From Pseudidiomarina salinarum (GTDB lineage Bacteria > Pseudomonadota > Gammaproteobacteria > Enterobacterales > Alteromonadaceae): DNA of 64,000 nucleotides. How positions within the stretch are numbered: position 1 is the stretch's first letter; each line of letters begins with the position of its first letter. The notes beneath the pieces are model-generated. The model saw only the letters and a list, made by a program, of their open reading frames with translations. It ran no database searches and was not told where the DNA came from. Positions 18,545 to 29,548 of the stretch are shown here, piece after piece. Both the position numbers and the translations under genes were made by a program. The stretch is taken from contig NZ_JPER01000001.1 of the NCBI RefSeq assembly GCF_000753715.1, forward strand, positions 1,087,809-1,151,808. The letters are read 5' to 3'.

Positions 18545-19022
18545 GTGTCACCCAGTGCATCCGCACAATCAGTAATACCACAATTAAAAACAGCAGCAGC
18601 CCCGCGAAGAACAAGCTAAACGCCTGCCATAACGGATAATGCAGCACCTCAACTTCAATCACGTTGCTGGTGCCCGCGGCCGTGTTCACCCGAAAGTAAT
18701 AGGTGCCGTCAGCGAAGCCACTTAAGGTGGTTGCACTGAAATCGCCAAACCAGTTGAATTCTGTGGTGATGCTGGAAAAATCAGCGTCGGCTGATTGCTG
18801 GATAGTCAGGTCAGAGGTTGGCGGATTATCCAGGGATAAGATGAAATAACCTTCCCGCACTGTGGTGTCGGGTCCGCCCAGAATGTATTCATCAGGCGGT
18901 TTTATTTGCGCTTCTGACTGCGCCGGGGAGTACGCCGGGGAGTACGCAAGGGAGGGCCGCGCCGTAAGCGTGAGGAATAAAAACAGAGCAGTGTAAGTTA
19001 CCAGCCTGATTGGGTCGGGCAC
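18528..19022 (-). CDS. Exported single-pass protein with fibronectin-like domain
   Basis: A 164-aa product with an N-terminal signal peptide (residues 1-26, LFLFLTLTARPSLAYS), a short duplicated SPAYSPA stretch, a beta-rich extracytoplasmic domain (about 40-130) with the FADGTYYFRVNTA pattern of fibronectin III-like folds, a C-terminal helix (about 135-157) and a short basic cytoplasmic tail. Its end overlaps the symporter start by 17 bp, so the products are made together. A periplasmic beta-sandwich anchored beside a transporter suggests substrate capture or complex assembly; this is inference. I do not recognise a named family. Confidence 0.65.
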   Translation of the reverse strand: MPDPIRLVTYTALFLFLTLTARPSLAYSPAYSPAQSEAQIKPPDEYILGGPDTTVREGYFILSLDNPPTSDLTIQQSADADFSSITTEFNWFGDFSATTLSGFADGTYYFRVNTAAGTSNVIEVEVLHYPLWQAFSLFFAGLLLFLIVVLLIVRMHWVTHDRDH

Positions 19023-19152
19023 GTTTCCTTCCTGTAACTAGACAGTCTTTAGGCTAGCAAGCCCGCCCCATCATTTCAACTCGGAGGGATCTGTCTTTTG
19101 CCGGTCACCGTATCAGGGTATGCTTACAGGCAGAAAAAACGAGGCGAAGCAT

Positions 19153-19563
19153 ATGAGTTATTTATTTCTTTGTAGCATGGGGGCCAACATCCGCCCTGAA
19201 CAGCATTTTGCTGCAGCGCAGGAGCTGATAGCCGGCCTGGGCGTCGCACGCTATTCGCGTGCCATCTATACCAAACCGGTGGCAATTGAGACCTCTAGCG
19301 ACTTCCTTAATGCCTTGTTTTTGCTTGAAACCGGCTGCACCGCAGCAGAACTGAAACAGCGTTTCAATCAGATCGAAGTGGCGCTGGGCCGGGATCGTTC
19401 CGACCCGCAAAGTAGTCAGAAAGACCGGCCGATGGATATCGATATTATCGGTGAGCTAACGCCCGGTGAAGCCGCACAAGTGTGGCAACAGGTACCGGAT
19501 TACCTGACTGAAATTACCGCCCCGCTTTATCAGCTGTCTTTACAACAGGAGCATCTGGCATGA
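19153..19563 (+). CDS. folK: HPPK-like pterin pyrophosphokinase (FolK family)
   Basis: Hydroxymethyldihydropterin pyrophosphokinase-like protein of folate synthesis. I place the start at the ATG at 19153 (MSYLFLCSMGANIRPEQHF), preceded by GAGGCGAAG; an earlier in-frame ATG at 19120 would add 11 non-homologous residues. Family features are the initial SMGANI (compare SLGSN), the GR-D-RSDP segment and KDRPMDIDIIG (compare R-IDLDIL). At 136 aa it is shorter than E. coli FolK (159 aa), so it could be a divergent paralogue. It overlaps folM by 4 bp, which supports a role in pterin metabolism. Confidence 0.78.
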   Translation: MSYLFLCSMGANIRPEQHFAAAQELIAGLGVARYSRAIYTKPVAIETSSDFLNALFLLETGCTAAELKQRFNQIEVALGRDRSDPQSSQKDRPMDIDIIGELTPGEAAQVWQQVPDYLTEITAPLYQLSLQQEHLA

Positions 19564-20273
19564 GTAAACAACCCGTGGCACTAATCACCGGCGCCGGCCG
19601 CCGCTTTGGCTTTGAGCTGGCGAAAGCGTTGCTTGACGAAGGGTATCGCGTGTTCGCTCATTACCGCAGCTCCGAACAAGGCATTCGTGAACTCGAATCA
19701 CTGGGCGCCGAGCCGGTGCAGGCTGATTTCGCTAAGCTGAGTGAAGTTGAACAGCTAATACAGAATATCCAGGCAAAAACCGCACGTCTGGATTTACTGG
19801 TGAACAACGCTTCCAGTTTCTTTGATAACGGTACCGTTGATGAGGAACTGGCTAACCTTGAAGCCGTATTTCAGGTTCATGCCATGGCGCCCTACTTGCT
19901 TATCAAGGGGCTCGCACCCCAGCTGAAAGCCGCTGATAACGGGCTGGTGGTCAACATTACTGATATTTATGTCGACAGCCCCACCGTGAACCATATCGCC
20001 TACTGTGCCGCTAAAGCCGGGCTGGCGAATCTTACCCAGGCCTTCGCCAAACATCTGGCACCGGATATCCGGGTAAATGCCATTCAGCCCGGCCCGATCC
20101 TGTTTTTACCTGAACATGATTCTGAGCATCGCAGACAGGTACTGGAACAAACGCCATTGCAGGTGGAGGGTGGTCTGCAGCCGATGATTGATACCGTTCG
20201 CTTCCTGCGCGATAACCCCTTTCTCACCGGCGAATCGATCAAAGTGGATGGTGGCCGGGCACTAAATATTTAG
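19560..20273 (+). CDS. folM: Dihydromonapterin reductase FolM (SDR family)
   Basis: NADPH-dependent short-chain dehydrogenase that reduces dihydromonapterin, with dihydrofolate reductase side activity. The 237-aa product has the cofactor motif TGAGRRFGFELA at residues 10-21 (the Arg-Arg pair fits NADP preference and is typical of FolM and pteridine reductases), LVNNASSFF, and the catalytic YCAAK near residue 147. It ends with the SDR C-terminus LTGESIKVDGG. Its start overlaps the folK stop, and the pair probably supplies reduced pterins. Confidence 0.85.
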   Translation: MSKQPVALITGAGRRFGFELAKALLDEGYRVFAHYRSSEQGIRELESLGAEPVQADFAKLSEVEQLIQNIQAKTARLDLLVNNASSFFDNGTVDEELANLEAVFQVHAMAPYLLIKGLAPQLKAADNGLVVNITDIYVDSPTVNHIAYCAAKAGLANLTQAFAKHLAPDIRVNAIQPGPILFLPEHDSEHRRQVLEQTPLQVEGGLQPMIDTVRFLRDNPFLTGESIKVDGGRALNI

Positions 20274-20350
20274 TTGCATTTAACCGTATGCGCTTTGGCG
20301 GGCTCTGTGCTATTACTGTTTAAACCTCTCTTTCTATTAAGGAAACAGTC

Positions 20351-23300
20351 ATGGCTTCTTTTCGCCCCCTCTGGCTGGTCTGCAGTCTGTGCCTGGTTTC
20401 GGCAGCTGCAACTGCCGAAGATACCCGTTTACTGCGACAACCCGATATTTCTGCTGATCACCTGACCTTCGTCTACGGTGGGGATATCTGGATTGCTGAC
20501 CGCGATGGCAAAAATCCGCGTCAGCTCACCAGCCACCCGGCCAGTGAATTCGCGCCGTCCTTTTCACCCGATGGCAACTGGGTCGCTTTTTCGGCGACCT
20601 ATGACAACAATACCGATGTTTATGTGGTGCCTGTTGAAGGTGGTCAGCCAGCGCGGCTTACCTGGCATCCCAATGCCGATACGGTTAACGGCTGGAGCCC
20701 GGATGGCACCAAAGTACTGTTTGCCTCAAACCGCGAGATCCGTAACAGCCGCAGTAACCAGCTTTATCAGATCCCTGTCAGTGGCGGCTATCCGGAAAAA
20801 CTGATGGAAGCCGTGGCCTACGAGGGCCAGCTCTCTGACGATGGCAAAAAGCTCGCCTACCGCCCCAACAATATGGCTTACAGCGGCGCCAGTGGCTGGC
20901 GTCTGCATCGCGGTGGCAGCACCCCACCGGTCTGGATTTTGGATCTTGAGCAACAACAGCTGGAGAAAATACCCCACCCGAACGCCAATGATTTCAATCC
21001 GTTCTGGCTGGGCGACAGCGTGTATTTTTTGTCGGATCGTGACGATGTTGCTGTTAACTTATTCCGCTACCACAACCAGCAGGTCGAACAGCTCACCAAA
21101 CATAGTGACTGGGATCTACGCAGTGCCAACGGCCACGACGATACCATCGTCTATGAGTCTGGCGGCTATCTGTACCAGCTGGAAGCCGCTACCGGCCAGG
21201 CCAGCAAGCTGAACCTGAGCCTGACTACCCAGTCAGAGCAGCGCCGGCCGCAATGGAAAGACGCCAGTAAAACCCTGACTTCAGCGGAACTCTCAACCAC
21301 CGGGCAACGGGTTATTGTCAGCGCCCGCGGCGATGTGTTCACCGTGCCGGTAAAAGATGGTTCTACCCGTAACCTGACCCGCAGCTCGGGTGTGCGGGAA
21401 TTTGACGGGCTCTGGAGCCACGATGGCAGCCAGGTGGCCTACATCAGCGACCAGGGCAATAAGCACCAGTTGGTACTGGCGCCACAGGATGGTCTCAGCG
21501 ATCCGCAAATATTCCCGCTTGGCGATACCGGCTATTTCAATTTACTGGGCTGGTCGCCTGACGATAACCGCCTGGTTTACCAGGATAATCACCTGAATAT
21601 CTATGTGTTTGACCTGGCTAAAAAGTCCAGCCGCAAACTGGACACCACACTACGCCGTTCAGAGTTTAATGTGGCCTTCTCGCCTGACAGCCGTTATCTG
21701 GCCTATACCTGGGTCGGCAGCAATTATTTCAGCCAGATCAAACTGCATGATTTCAGCAACGGACAAACCTACACCGTCACCGATGGCATGGGTTATGCCG
21801 ATCATCCGGTATTCAGCCAGGATTACCTTTATTTCACCGCCTCGGTGAATACCGGACCGTCGCAGGTAGGTCTTGATTTATCGACCCGCGAGCGGCCGGT
21901 CCGTAAGGGCATCTACGCCATGGTGCTGGCCGCCGACGGTCAGTCCCCGATGCTGCCCAAGAGCGGCGATGAAGAAGTCAAAGCTGAAGACGATAAAGCG
22001 TCTGACGCCGATAAACCGGCTAAGCCAGCGGTTAAGGTTAAGGTTGATTTCCGGGGCTTAAGCCAACGTGTGGTGGGTCTGCCGATTCCCGAGCGTAACT
22101 ATGACAGTCTGGCCGTCGCAGAGGATGGCGCGCTGTTTTACCTTGAGCGCCCCCAACCAGGCGTCAGCACTGAATTGCCAGGCACCAATACCCAGAACGC
22201 CTCCACCTTACATCGCTTTGACTTTACCGAGCGCAAAAGCGCGGTAGTGGAAGAGGATCTGGCAGGCTTTACCATCAGCCCGGATGGCAAAAAGATCCTG
22301 CTGTTCGCAACGCCAAATCAGATCCGTATTGGCGATGCCAAAGCCAAAACCGAGGCCAAGCCACTGGATTTAAGTCAGGTGCGCAGCTTTATCGATCCCA
22401 TCGCCGAATGGCAGCAGATCTTTGATGACGCCTGGCGCATGCAGAAAGAGTATTTCTATGACCCCGATATGCATGGCATCGACTGGGCCGCTATCTACGA
22501 TAAGTACCTGCCGATGCTGAAACACGTGCAGCGCCGCGAAGATCTCAACGATGTGATGGTCGAGATGATCGCTGAACTGCAGGTAGGCCATAACCGCATT
22601 GGCGGCGGCGATATCTACCGCGACAGCGGCACCAATATGGGTCTGCTGGGCGCTGACTTCGTAATTACTGACAACCGTTATCAGCTTAAGAAAGTCTATA
22701 CCGGTGACGTCTGGAGTCCGTACCTGGAAGCGCCACTGGCGGTCCCTGGTTCAGCGGCCAGGGCCGGTGACTTTATTATGGCTATCAATGGCGTGCAGTT
22801 AACGGCCCGGCAGAACATCTACACCCTGCTGGATAATACCGTGGGCAAACAGGTGGTACTGACTCTGGCCGATGATGCTAAAGGTACCAACAGCCGCGAT
22901 ATCCAGGTGAAACCCGTCGCTAACGACAGTACCCTGCGGTTATGGGACTGGGTGGAAGCAAACCGCCGCTATGTGAATGAGCAGACCGACGGCCGGGTGG
23001 CTTATGTATACCTCCCCAATACCGCAGACGGTGGTTTCTACTTCTTTAACCGGATGTTCTTCGCCCAGGTTGATAAACCGGCGCTGATTATTGATGAGCG
23101 TAAGAACGGCGGCGGCCAGGCGGCTAATTACATTACCGAGATCCTGGCCCGGCCTTTCCTGGCTGGCTGGAAAGATCGCGATGGCTTAACCTTCTCGACC
23201 CCGGGTGGTGTGATTACCGGTCCGAAAACCATGCTGATTGATCAGGATGCCGGTTCAGGTGGTGATTTCCTGCCATGGGCCTTCAAGCGCCTGGGGCTGG

Positions 23301-23602
23301 GCAAACTCATAGGTACCCGTACCTGGGGTGGCCTGATCGGCATTTCGGCTAACCCGCCGATGATTGATGGTGGCTCCCACGTGGTGCCCTTCTTCCGCTT
23401 CTATACGCCGGACGGCGAATGGCGGGTAGAAAATGAAGGCGTGGCGCCGGATATTGAAGTCATTCTGGACCCGATTGCGGTGAACAAGGGCCGTGACCCG
23501 CAGCTTGAGCGGGCGGTTGAGGAAACTCTGCGCGAGCTTAAGCAGAACCCGCCAAAAGATTACAGTGAAGCACCGCCAATGCCCGAAAAACTCGGGCTCT
23601 AG
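20351..23602 (+). CDS. Tricorn-like S41 family peptidase, periplasmic
   Basis: Large 1083-aa exported peptidase with tricorn architecture. The signal peptide ends near AAATA. N-terminal beta-propeller repeats follow (many SPDG and FSPDSRYLAY blades, about residues 30-560), then an acidic linker rich in Lys, Ala and Asp (about 545-570), a helical C1 domain (DAWRMQKEYFYDPDMHGIDW), a PDZ domain (about 790-860, AARAGDFIMAINGVQL) and the C-terminal S41 catalytic domain with DQDAGSGGDFLPW, which contains the nucleophile Ser. Related bacterial proteins degrade peptides from other proteases. It has an AAGGAAA ribosome site and stands alone, ending at a strong terminator. Confidence 0.92.
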   Translation: MASFRPLWLVCSLCLVSAAATAEDTRLLRQPDISADHLTFVYGGDIWIADRDGKNPRQLTSHPASEFAPSFSPDGNWVAFSATYDNNTDVYVVPVEGGQPARLTWHPNADTVNGWSPDGTKVLFASNREIRNSRSNQLYQIPVSGGYPEKLMEAVAYEGQLSDDGKKLAYRPNNMAYSGASGWRLHRGGSTPPVWILDLEQQQLEKIPHPNANDFNPFWLGDSVYFLSDRDDVAVNLFRYHNQQVEQLTKHSDWDLRSANGHDDTIVYESGGYLYQLEAATGQASKLNLSLTTQSEQRRPQWKDASKTLTSAELSTTGQRVIVSARGDVFTVPVKDGSTRNLTRSSGVREFDGLWSHDGSQVAYISDQGNKHQLVLAPQDGLSDPQIFPLGDTGYFNLLGWSPDDNRLVYQDNHLNIYVFDLAKKSSRKLDTTLRRSEFNVAFSPDSRYLAYTWVGSNYFSQIKLHDFSNGQTYTVTDGMGYADHPVFSQDYLYFTASVNTGPSQVGLDLSTRERPVRKGIYAMVLAADGQSPMLPKSGDEEVKAEDDKASDADKPAKPAVKVKVDFRGLSQRVVGLPIPERNYDSLAVAEDGALFYLERPQPGVSTELPGTNTQNASTLHRFDFTERKSAVVEEDLAGFTISPDGKKILLFATPNQIRIGDAKAKTEAKPLDLSQVRSFIDPIAEWQQIFDDAWRMQKEYFYDPDMHGIDWAAIYDKYLPMLKHVQRREDLNDVMVEMIAELQVGHNRIGGGDIYRDSGTNMGLLGADFVITDNRYQLKKVYTGDVWSPYLEAPLAVPGSAARAGDFIMAINGVQLTARQNIYTLLDNTVGKQVVLTLADDAKGTNSRDIQVKPVANDSTLRLWDWVEANRRYVNEQTDGRVAYVYLPNTADGGFYFFNRMFFAQVDKPALIIDERKNGGGQAANYITEILARPFLAGWKDRDGLTFSTPGGVITGPKTMLIDQDAGSGGDFLPWAFKRLGLGKLIGTRTWGGLIGISANPPMIDGGSHVVPFFRFYTPDGEWRVENEGVAPDIEVILDPIAVNKGRDPQLERAVEETLRELKQNPPKDYSEAPPMPEKLGL

Positions 23603-23616
23603 GCGGTCATCTGAGC

Positions 23617-23656
23617 AATAAAAAAAGGCCGGTCAGGTAATCTGACCGGCCTTTCT
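23617..23656. terminator. Rho-independent terminator between peptidase and acnA
   Basis: Stem AAAGGCCGGTCAG / CTGACCGGCCTTT with a short loop is preceded by a run of A and followed by T-rich sequence. It sits between two convergent genes and can act in both directions. Confidence 0.92.
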
Positions 23657-23675
23657 ATTTAAGCACTGACAGTGA

Positions 23676-26351
23676 TTATTCGATCATCTGCCGTAACACG
23701 TAGTGCAGGATACCGCCGCTGCGGTAGTACTGCATTTCAGTGTTGGTATCGATGCGGCAGTACACTTTAAACTCTTCTTCAGAGCCGTCCTCGCGTACCG
23801 CTTTCACAGTCAGTTCCTGACCTGGCTTGAGGTTATCATCAATGCCCAGGATGCTGACGGTTTCGGTGCCATCAAGGCCATGTGCCTGCGGCCCCTGCCC
23901 GCTTTCAAACTGCAAGGGTAATACACCCATACCAATCAGGTTGGAACGGTGAATCCGCTCAAAGGTTTCAGCAATAACGGCTTTCACGCCCAGCAGGTTG
24001 GTGCCTTTGGCAGCCCAGTCACGGCTGGAGCCGGTACCATATTCCTTACCGGCAAACACCACCAGCGGCGTGCCCTCTTCCTGATACTTCATAGCTGCAT
24101 CATAAATGGACATTTGCTCGCCACTTGGCACGTGGCAGGTATAACCGCCTTCGACATCGTCCAGCATCTGGTTCTTGATGCGGATGTTGGCGAAGGTACC
24201 GCGCATCATCACTTCGTGGTTACCACGGCGGGAACCGTACGAGTTGAAGTCTTTCGGTTCGACCCCTTTCTCCTGCAGGTATTTACCCGCTGGTGAGGAT
24301 GGCTTAATGGCGCCTGCTGGCGAAATATGGTCCGTCGTAATCGAATCGGCGAAGATAGCCAGTACCCGGGCATCGTTGACGTTCTTCATGGCCGGCACTT
24401 CTTCAGCAATTCTGTCGAAGTAAGGCGGTTTTTTCACATAAGTAGAGTCGCTCCAGGCATAGGTATTACCCTCTGCCACCGGAATAGACTTCCACTCGTC
24501 ATCGCCCTCAAATACTTCGGCATATTCTTTGCGGAACATCTCGCCATTCACATGACTAACCGCATCAGCAATCTCTTTATTACTTGGCCAGATGTCTTTC
24601 AGGTAAACCGGGTTGCCATCCTGATCGTTACCCAGTGGATCCTGAGTCAAATCAATACGGGTAGTACCGGCCAGAGCGTAAGCGACCACCAGCGGCGGTG
24701 ACGCCAGCCAGTTGGCCTTCACATCAGAGTGAATACGGCCTTCAAAGTTACGGTTACCGGAAAGCACCGACGAAACAATCAGGTCGTTATCAATAATTGC
24801 CTTGCTGATTTCTTCATCAAGCGGGCCTGAGTTACCGATACAGGTCGTACAGCCGTAGCCGACCAGATTAAAGCCCAGCTCATTCAGATAAGGTGTGAAA
24901 CCGGCCTTCTTGAGGTAGTCGGTAACAACGCGTGAGCCCGGTGCCAGTGAGGCTTTTACCCAAGGCTGACGTTGCAGACCTTTCTTGATCGCTTTCTGCG
25001 CCACCAGGCCGGCCGCCATCAATACACTCGGATTCGAGGTATTGGTACAGGACGTAATGGCGGCAATAACCACATCACCATGTTTAAGTTTAAAGTCGCG
25101 GCCTTTGACCTCAACTTCTTTGTCTTTCTGGTCGCCCTGACCGCTGGTTTCCAGCATCAGGTCAAAGTTGCTGCCCAATTGTGGCATGGCAACCAGATCC
25201 TGCGGCCGTTTCGGACCAGCAAGTGAGGCCGTAACATTATTCAGATCAAGTTCCAGCGAGTCAGTGAATACCGGCTCTTTGCCCGTTTCACGCCAGAGGC
25301 CCTGAGCCTTGTAATACGCCTCAACCAGATCAATGGTTTCCTGATCGCGGCCGGTTAGTTCCAGATAACGCAGAGTTTCTTTATCAACCGGGAAGAAGCC
25401 ACAGGTCGCGCCATATTCAGGCGCCATATTACCGATAGTCGCCCGGTCAGCCAGTGGCAGGTGATCCAGCCCCGGCCCATAGAACTCAACAAACTTGCCG
25501 ACCACACCATGCTTACGCAGCATCTGGGTAACATGTAAAACAAGGTCAGTCGCGGTGACGCCTTCATGCAGCTTACCTGTCATGCGGAAGCCGATGACTT
25601 CTGGTATCAGCATGGAAACCGGCTGGCCCAGCATGGCCGCTTCGGCTTCGATACCGCCAACGCCCCAGCCGAGCACGCCCAGGCCGTTCACCATAGTGGT
25701 GTGCGAATCAAGGCCAACACAGGTGTCTGGCATGACCCAGGTCTTATCGCCCTGCTCTTTAGGCCAGGCCACTTTAGCCAGATACTCCAGGTTTACCTGG
25801 TGACAAATACCGGTACCCGGCGGCACCACACGGAAGTTTTCAAAGGCCTTCTGGCCCCAGCGCAGGAACTGGTAGCGCTCGAAGTTACGCTCCATTTCAA
25901 TGCGTACGTTTTCTTCAAAAGCTTCCGGAGAGGAGGATTTATCTACGGTAACCGAGTGGTCAATGACCAGATCCACTGCTGACAGCGGATTAATCTGATT
26001 TGGGTTTTTGCCGGCAGTTTCCATGGCATCACGCATGGCCGCGAGATCAACAATGGCCGGCACGCCGGTGAAATCCTGCATCAGTACCCGCGCCGGGCGA
26101 TACTGGATTTCACGGTCTGATTTACGGTCGGCCAGCCATAATGCGACTGCCTCAATATCTTTTTTGGTGACGGTGTTGCCGTCTTCATTACGCAGTAAGT
26201 TCTCCAGGAGAACTTTCATCGATGCCGGCAGCCGGTCAATGTCGCCAATGTTCTTTAGTTTTTCGGCTGCTTTGGGCAAGCTGTGATAATGGTAGGTTTT
26301 GCCGTTAACCTCTAACGTACTTAAGGTATTAAAGCTGTCGTTACTCGACAT
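23676..26351 (-). CDS. acnA: Aconitate hydratase A
   Basis: Iron-sulfur enzyme that interconverts citrate and isocitrate in the TCA cycle; members of the IRP1/AcnA family can also bind RNA when the cluster is lost. The 891-aa length equals that of E. coli AcnA. Visible features are [33 protein letters not shown], cluster Cys residues in [13 protein letters not shown] and [15 protein letters not shown], and the swivelling domain with [17 protein letters not shown] and [15 protein letters not shown]. The start is preceded by GGAGGAGC. Monocistronic, convergent with the tricorn-like peptidase. Confidence 0.97.
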   Translation of the reverse strand: MSSNDSFNTLSTLEVNGKTYHYHSLPKAAEKLKNIGDIDRLPASMKVLLENLLRNEDGNTVTKKDIEAVALWLADRKSDREIQYRPARVLMQDFTGVPAIVDLAAMRDAMETAGKNPNQINPLSAVDLVIDHSVTVDKSSSPEAFEENVRIEMERNFERYQFLRWGQKAFENFRVVPPGTGICHQVNLEYLAKVAWPKEQGDKTWVMPDTCVGLDSHTTMVNGLGVLGWGVGGIEAEAAMLGQPVSMLIPEVIGFRMTGKLHEGVTATDLVLHVTQMLRKHGVVGKFVEFYGPGLDHLPLADRATIGNMAPEYGATCGFFPVDKETLRYLELTGRDQETIDLVEAYYKAQGLWRETGKEPVFTDSLELDLNNVTASLAGPKRPQDLVAMPQLGSNFDLMLETSGQGDQKDKEVEVKGRDFKLKHGDVVIAAITSCTNTSNPSVLMAAGLVAQKAIKKGLQRQPWVKASLAPGSRVVTDYLKKAGFTPYLNELGFNLVGYGCTTCIGNSGPLDEEISKAIIDNDLIVSSVLSGNRNFEGRIHSDVKANWLASPPLVVAYALAGTTRIDLTQDPLGNDQDGNPVYLKDIWPSNKEIADAVSHVNGEMFRKEYAEVFEGDDEWKSIPVAEGNTYAWSDSTYVKKPPYFDRIAEEVPAMKNVNDARVLAIFADSITTDHISPAGAIKPSSPAGKYLQEKGVEPKDFNSYGSRRGNHEVMMRGTFANIRIKNQMLDDVEGGYTCHVPSGEQMSIYDAAMKYQEEGTPLVVFAGKEYGTGSSRDWAAKGTNLLGVKAVIAETFERIHRSNLIGMGVLPLQFESGQGPQAHGLDGTETVSILGIDDNLKPGQELTVKAVREDGSEEEFKVYCRIDTNTEMQYYRSGGILHYVLRQMIE

Positions 26352-26488
26352 ATTTCGCTCCTCCTCGATGAAAGCTGTAGTTCAATAAGGGTAGTCGCAA
26401 TTTCGCGTTCCAGCCATATTTTGCAGTTATATTCACTATGGGAGTAAGCGCACTAAAGATCAACCGGAGAAGCCGCCGAATACGTCAA

Positions 26489-27193
26489 TTATTCCGTTGA
26501 TTTTAAAGTAAGTTCAATAACATAGATGTTGGTGTACCACTGCCCTTGGTGTTTAAACAGGCGAATCGCGCCAGCCTCGGCCAGCTCCAGATAGAAGCCA
26601 AGATGGTCGGTAACGAATGATTTTGCCGGTAAATCGCCGATCGCAACCAGCCGCACATTGAAATCCTGCATGGCCACTCTGAGCGAGTGATGGTAATCGC
26701 TGAGGGTATGCAGCGGCAGATACATGCGCGATGTCTCATGCATATGGGCGGGCGCCTGTTCCAGCAGTTGCAGCAGCAGATCATTGCCACGCAGACCACC
26801 ATCAATCTCGCTGATCCGTTCGCCCAGTAGTACCGCAGAATCAGGCATCACGATCTCCTGCGGCAAATTCGCCAGGATCACATCGTAAGTCGCCTCACTA
26901 CCGGCGAAAAAGCCGCCGGTTGCCGTGTCCACCTGTACGCCATTGCGTAAGGCGTTGGCGGCGGTCAGTTCGGCCGCGTCTGCCGAAATATCAGTGGCCA
27001 GTACGCTGGCCCCCTGCCGCGCCGCATAGACCGCGAAGATGCCACTGCCACAACCAATGTCGATAACCCGCTCGCCCGCTGCAATAGGGATCTGGTTGGC
27101 GTAGTACAAGCCATGGGCGCTGGGCGCGAACACGCGCTCATCCAGCGCCAGTTCAATTGTCTGTTGCTGAATCTGGTAGGTCTGAGTCTGCAT
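26489..27193 (-). CDS. Class I SAM-dependent methyltransferase
   Basis: A 234-aa Rossmann-fold methyltransferase. Motif I is VIDIGCGSGIFAVYAA (about residues 43-58), motif II ATDIS, and the post-II segment is VILANLPQE, where N5-glutamine and adenine methylases have NPPY; the altered NLPQ argues against PrmC or a DNA methylase. Residues FAPSAHG near 22-28 resemble the N-terminus of some RsmC/TrmN6-like enzymes. Substrate unknown. It stands alone between acnA and the divergent tesB. Confidence 0.72.
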   Translation of the reverse strand: MQTQTYQIQQQTIELALDERVFAPSAHGLYYANQIPIAAGERVIDIGCGSGIFAVYAARQGASVLATDISADAAELTAANALRNGVQVDTATGGFFAGSEATYDVILANLPQEIVMPDSAVLLGERISEIDGGLRGNDLLLQLLEQAPAHMHETSRMYLPLHTLSDYHHSLRVAMQDFNVRLVAIGDLPAKSFVTDHLGFYLELAEAGAIRLFKHQGQWYTNIYVIELTLKSTE

Positions 27194-27301
27194 TGCTAAA
27201 GGTAATCCTTAACGTGGTAAAGTCGCGCTAGTGTAACCGCCCTGATACCGGCGCTTTAGATGAAATCATTATGCCTTATAGTAAATATTGCTGAGCTTCG
27301 C

Positions 27302-27330
27302 TTTGTTCCGTGCTATCAGGCACCTATAAT
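27302..27330 (+). promoter_or_regulatory. Sigma70-like promoter of tesB
   Basis: A perfect TATAAT (27325-27330) lies 45 bp before the tesB ATG. A weak -35 candidate, TTTGTT or TTGTTC, stands 16-17 bases upstream. An AAGGGATG ribosome site follows near 27362. Confidence 0.5.
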
Positions 27331-27375
27331 GAAGCCACTTTAACTGGTGATCTTCGCGATTAAGGGATGAACTGA

Positions 27376-28251
27376 ATGAGTCAGGTACTCAACGATTTAC
27401 TGGATTTACTGAAACTGGAAAGCATTGAAACCGGCATTTACCGCGGCCAGAGCCAGGATTTAGGCTTCGGCGCCGTATTTGGTGGCCAGGTGATTGGTCA
27501 GGCCTTATCAGCCGCCAAAGATAGCTTGCCCGGCGATCGTAAAGTCCATTCGTTACACAGTTATTTTCTGCGCCCCGGCGATGCCTATAAACCCATTGTT
27601 TACGATGTGCAGACCATCCGCGATGGCAAAAGCTTTTCAACGCGCCGGGTACAGGCCATTCAGAACGGCAAGCCGATTTTCTATATGACCGCCTCGTTCC
27701 AGATCGACGAGCCCGGCTTTGAACATCAGGACACAATGCCCGAAGTACCGGGTCCCGAGGGTCTGGTGTCGGATCTGGATATCTACCGCGAGCACGCCGA
27801 ACTTATCCCGGAAAAAATCCGCAATAAGTTTATTTCGGAAAAGCCCATCGAGATGCGCTTTGTGACCGCCAATAATCCGTTTAAGCCGGTGGTTGATAAA
27901 CCGCAGCGCTATGTGTGGTTCCGCGCCAACGGCCCGATGCCGGATGACCCAAGAATCCACAAGTATTTGCTGGCTTATGCGTCAGATTTTAATTTTCTGC
28001 CGACCGCCCTGCAGCCCCACGGCGCCAGCTTCGCGCAGCCGGATATCCAGATAGCCACCATTGATCATGCCATGTGGTTTCATAAAGAGTTCCGCATGGA
28101 CGACTGGCTGTTGTACGCCATTGACAGCCCGGTTGCCAGTGGCGCCCGCGGCCTGGTTCGTGGCCAGTTCTTTACCCGCGAAGGCGTCCTGGTGGCATCA
28201 ACCATGCAGGAAGGCGTCATCCGCAAGCACAAGACGCCGCGGAAGCGGTAA
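27376..28251 (+). CDS. tesB: Acyl-CoA thioesterase II
   Basis: Hydrolyses medium- and long-chain acyl-CoA to free fatty acid and CoA. The 291-aa protein has the double hot-dog arrangement: the N-terminal [24 protein letters not shown] stretch ([16 protein letters not shown]) and [12 protein letters not shown], and the C-terminal half with [23 protein letters not shown], which carries the catalytic Asp region (compare SLDHAMWFH in E. coli TesB), and a final [24 protein letters not shown]. Length and motifs match E. coli TesB. Its right neighbour nupC is convergent. Confidence 0.95.
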   Translation: MSQVLNDLLDLLKLESIETGIYRGQSQDLGFGAVFGGQVIGQALSAAKDSLPGDRKVHSLHSYFLRPGDAYKPIVYDVQTIRDGKSFSTRRVQAIQNGKPIFYMTASFQIDEPGFEHQDTMPEVPGPEGLVSDLDIYREHAELIPEKIRNKFISEKPIEMRFVTANNPFKPVVDKPQRYVWFRANGPMPDDPRIHKYLLAYASDFNFLPTALQPHGASFAQPDIQIATIDHAMWFHKEFRMDDWLLYAIDSPVASGARGLVRGQFFTREGVLVASTMQEGVIRKHKTPRKR

Positions 28252-28273
28252 CAAAGAGGAAGGTGCCAGCTGC

Positions 28274-29524
28274 TTAGCCGGCACCTAAAGTAAAGAAAAA
28301 GCCGGCAATCGCCGCACTCATCATATTGGCAAGGGTAGCTGCCAGCAGCGCCTTCAGGCCAAGCCGGGCGATATCATGACGGCGGCTGGGGGCCATACCA
28401 CCTAACCCACCCAGCAGAATCGCAATAGACGAGAAGTTAGCGAAGCCACAAAGCACAAAGGTAATGATCACCTGGCTGTGGGCACTGAGCTGGTCTTTGT
28501 AATTGACGAAATCCAGGTAAGCGACAAACTCATTGATAACCAGTTTCTGGCCGATAAAGCTGCCGGCCAGCTGAGCTTCATCCCAGTTCACGCCAAGCAC
28601 GTAGGCGACCGGCTGGAAGATATAACCAAAGAGTTCCTGCAACGACAGATCCGGATAACCAAACCAGCCACCGACCCAGCCGAAAATGCCGTTGATCAAG
28701 GCTATCAGGGCCACGAAAGCGATCAGCATGGCACCAACGTTAATCGCCAGTTGCACGCCGCTTGAGGCACCTGCTGCGGCGGCATCAATCACGTTCACCG
28801 GACGATCATCAATCTGCACCGCACCGCCCTTCTGGGTGGAGGTGCCGTCAATAATGGCTTCCAGATCTTCGCGGGGCTTTTCGGTTTCGGGGATAATCAT
28901 TTTAGCCATCAGCAAGCCGGCGGGAGCCGCCATAAAGCTTGCGGCGATCAGGTATTTGAGCTCAACACCCACGCCTGCATAACCGGCCAGTACCGAGCCT
29001 GACACCGAGGCCATACCGCCCACCATCACCGCGAACAGCTCGGAACGGGTCATGCTGGCAATAAAGGGGCGCACCATCATCGGCGCTTCAGTCTGACCAA
29101 CAAACACGTTCGCCGCCGCTGACATCGATTCCGGGCGGCTGCTGCCAATGACCTTATGTAAGGTGCCGCCGAGGATCTTAATAATCCATTTCATGATGCC
29201 CAGGTAATAGAGCACGGAAATCAATGACGAGAAAAACACAATAACGCTGAGCACCTGAATGGCAAAAACAAAGCCAAACTCCGGCGATGCCAGCCCGCCG
29301 AACATAAAGCTGATACCGGCGCTGGTAAACGAGATGATTTTAGCGACGCCCGCGGCTACCGCATAAAGGACATCCTGGCCGAACGGCACATAGAGAACAA
29401 AAGCACCTAAGCCAACCTGAATGGCAAATGCCCCGGCGACAGTGCGCCAGCGAATACTTTTACGGTTGGTAGAGCACAAATAAGCAACGAGCAGAATAAT
29501 GGCAATGCCGAGAAAGCTATTCAT
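28274..29524 (-). CDS. nupC: NupC family concentrative nucleoside transporter
   Basis: Cation-coupled nucleoside importer of 416 aa with about ten helices. Family signatures are [15 protein letters not shown] near residue 140 (the QTEAP substrate motif), [10 protein letters not shown], and the C-terminal [12 protein letters not shown] and [21 protein letters not shown]. The gene follows udk by 24 bp on the same strand, so import of uridine-type nucleosides and their phosphorylation are probably co-expressed. Confidence 0.94.
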   Translation of the reverse strand: MNSFLGIAIILLVAYLCSTNRKSIRWRTVAGAFAIQVGLGAFVLYVPFGQDVLYAVAAGVAKIISFTSAGISFMFGGLASPEFGFVFAIQVLSVIVFFSSLISVLYYLGIMKWIIKILGGTLHKVIGSSRPESMSAAANVFVGQTEAPMMVRPFIASMTRSELFAVMVGGMASVSGSVLAGYAGVGVELKYLIAASFMAAPAGLLMAKMIIPETEKPREDLEAIIDGTSTQKGGAVQIDDRPVNVIDAAAAGASSGVQLAINVGAMLIAFVALIALINGIFGWVGGWFGYPDLSLQELFGYIFQPVAYVLGVNWDEAQLAGSFIGQKLVINEFVAYLDFVNYKDQLSAHSQVIITFVLCGFANFSSIAILLGGLGGMAPSRRHDIARLGLKALLAATLANMMSAAIAGFFFTLGAG

Positions 29525-29548
29525 AAAATCGGACCGTTTTTGTTGTAG

